From positions 4,465,681 through 4,529,680 of the forward strand of contig CM022676.1 in NCBI GenBank assembly GCA_012295275.1: a DNA stretch of 64,000 nt, written 5' to 3'. Shown one piece after another: positions 63,152 through 64,000 of this stretch. Made by a program: the position numbers and the translations under genes. Under the pieces are notes generated by a model. That model was not told where the DNA came from, ran no database searches, and saw nothing but the letters and a program-made list of their open reading frames with translations. This stretch comes from Chrysomallon squamiferum (Eukaryota > Mollusca > Gastropoda > Neomphalida > Peltospiridae). Position 1 is the first letter of the stretch; the number at the start of each line of letters is the position of its first letter.

Positions 63152-63198
<47 letters not shown>

Positions 63199-63380
63199 TT
63201 ATGTTTATGTTTATTATGTTTATGCTAACGTCTCTTTGTGTGTATCTTAACAGTGTTATTTTAGAAACATTTTAACATGTAAATATTCTATTCGTTATCG
63301 TTTCTAAAACAATGTACAATTGTGAAAGTAGAAATCGCATTTCATTGTATTATTACTACTAATACTAATACTAATACTTC

Positions 63381-63443
<63 letters not shown>

Positions 63444-64000
63444 GTGTATACCTGTTCCTGTTTAAAATTAATATTTTAAATAGAAATTTACAGAAAAAAT
63501 AAATACATCATCGATGGGACAAGTAATTTGTAATGGAAACAATAACAAAAAGTCATATCAGACTGAGTTCTCGGTATTTACCGTTTCTGAGTATTATAGC
63601 AATTTTAGAAAACATGCGTTACGGTTGTATTATGAACAGTGAAATTTGTCAAAACCAGAATCTTAACAAACCAACATCCTGTAAATACCGGGCAAAATAT
63701 TAATCATTATTATTCATTCGGTCAGAACTTTTGAGTTGAGGTTGAATAATTAAGCGAAAACTCTGTATTCCAAAAAGTCATCTGAAAATGTAATTCTAAT
63801 TAGGTTTTCACATTATCTGGTTTAGACACGTTTCGCTATACACGCACGCACAAACACACATACACACGAAAGCAAAAGGTTTAATTTTTAAACTATCACC
63901 GTCAGCTTCATCATCATCATCATCATCATCATTTTCATCATATCGATTGACTGTGTTCACGCGGCATTTTTCTCGTACTTTCAGATTTTATATTATTTTA
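62962..64000 (+). other. probable USF3 3' UTR and downstream sequence
   Basis: Base composition drops sharply from GC-rich coding to AT-rich. Contains (ATT)n runs at about 63151-63195 and 63381-63442, an aataaa at about 63498, and ATC repeats near 63912-63932. No further gene within the window. Confidence 0.6.

Overview
The window is intron-rich animal nuclear DNA: GT-AG introns, AT-rich introns and spacers packed with microsatellites ((CA)n, (CT/GA)n, (TA)n, (ATT)n, TAGA and ATAC tetramers). The gene set (an immunoglobulin-superfamily receptor cluster, a one-CABIT GAREM-like adaptor, MRPL17, a DnaJ/C2HC protein and USF3) suits a spiralian invertebrate. A mollusc is my best guess, but nothing seen here is diagnostic.

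Layout. About 1-28.5 kb is a young cluster of related IgSF genes. Gene 1 (1274-2474, +) is minimal: signal peptide, one V-like Ig exon and a short tail, with no membrane exon visible. Gene 2 (8155-17071, +) has a signal peptide, Ig exons, a transmembrane exon and a run of tandemly duplicated cytoplasmic exons; one Ig exon is frame-broken. Gene 3 (25044-19969, -) is a complete four-Ig type I receptor. Genes 2 and 3 lie tail to tail in a large inverted duplication (about 4.64-18.11 kb against 18.23-28.49 kb), which ends about 30 bp past the stop codon of the next gene. Genes 2 and 3 encode ITAM-like motifs in their own tails (YSSL-x8-YDVL, YSSL-x8-YDIL, YSSL-x8-YDVI). The ITAM exon has been copied in tandem in gene 2, and one older copy has lost both tyrosines.

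28.5-34.4 kb (-) is a GAREM-like gene: CABIT domain, many YVxx/Grb2-type sites, a PPPLPPR motif and a C-terminal SAM domain. Its first coding intron holds remnants of a Tigger/pogo-type DNA transposon. 35.6-37.7 kb (+) is MRPL17 in four exons. 41.1-45.9 kb (+) encodes a J domain joined to ZC2HC1-like C2HC zinc fingers. 47.9-63.0 kb (+) is USF3, a very long bHLH protein with a Q/N/S-rich body. Its last coding exon is interrupted by two successive -1 frame breaks.

Functional reading (inference). The IgSF cluster looks like an invertebrate receptor family with activating-type tails, a possible secreted relative, alternative signal-peptide exons and symmetric phase-1 exons that allow domain gain, loss and skipping. 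GAREM is also a phosphotyrosine-signalling adaptor, but I see no evidence that its neighbourhood with the receptors is functional. MRPL17, the DnaJ gene and USF3 look like ordinary single-copy genes.

All exon models come from reading splice sites, phase and homology between copies by eye. No transcript data or database search was available.
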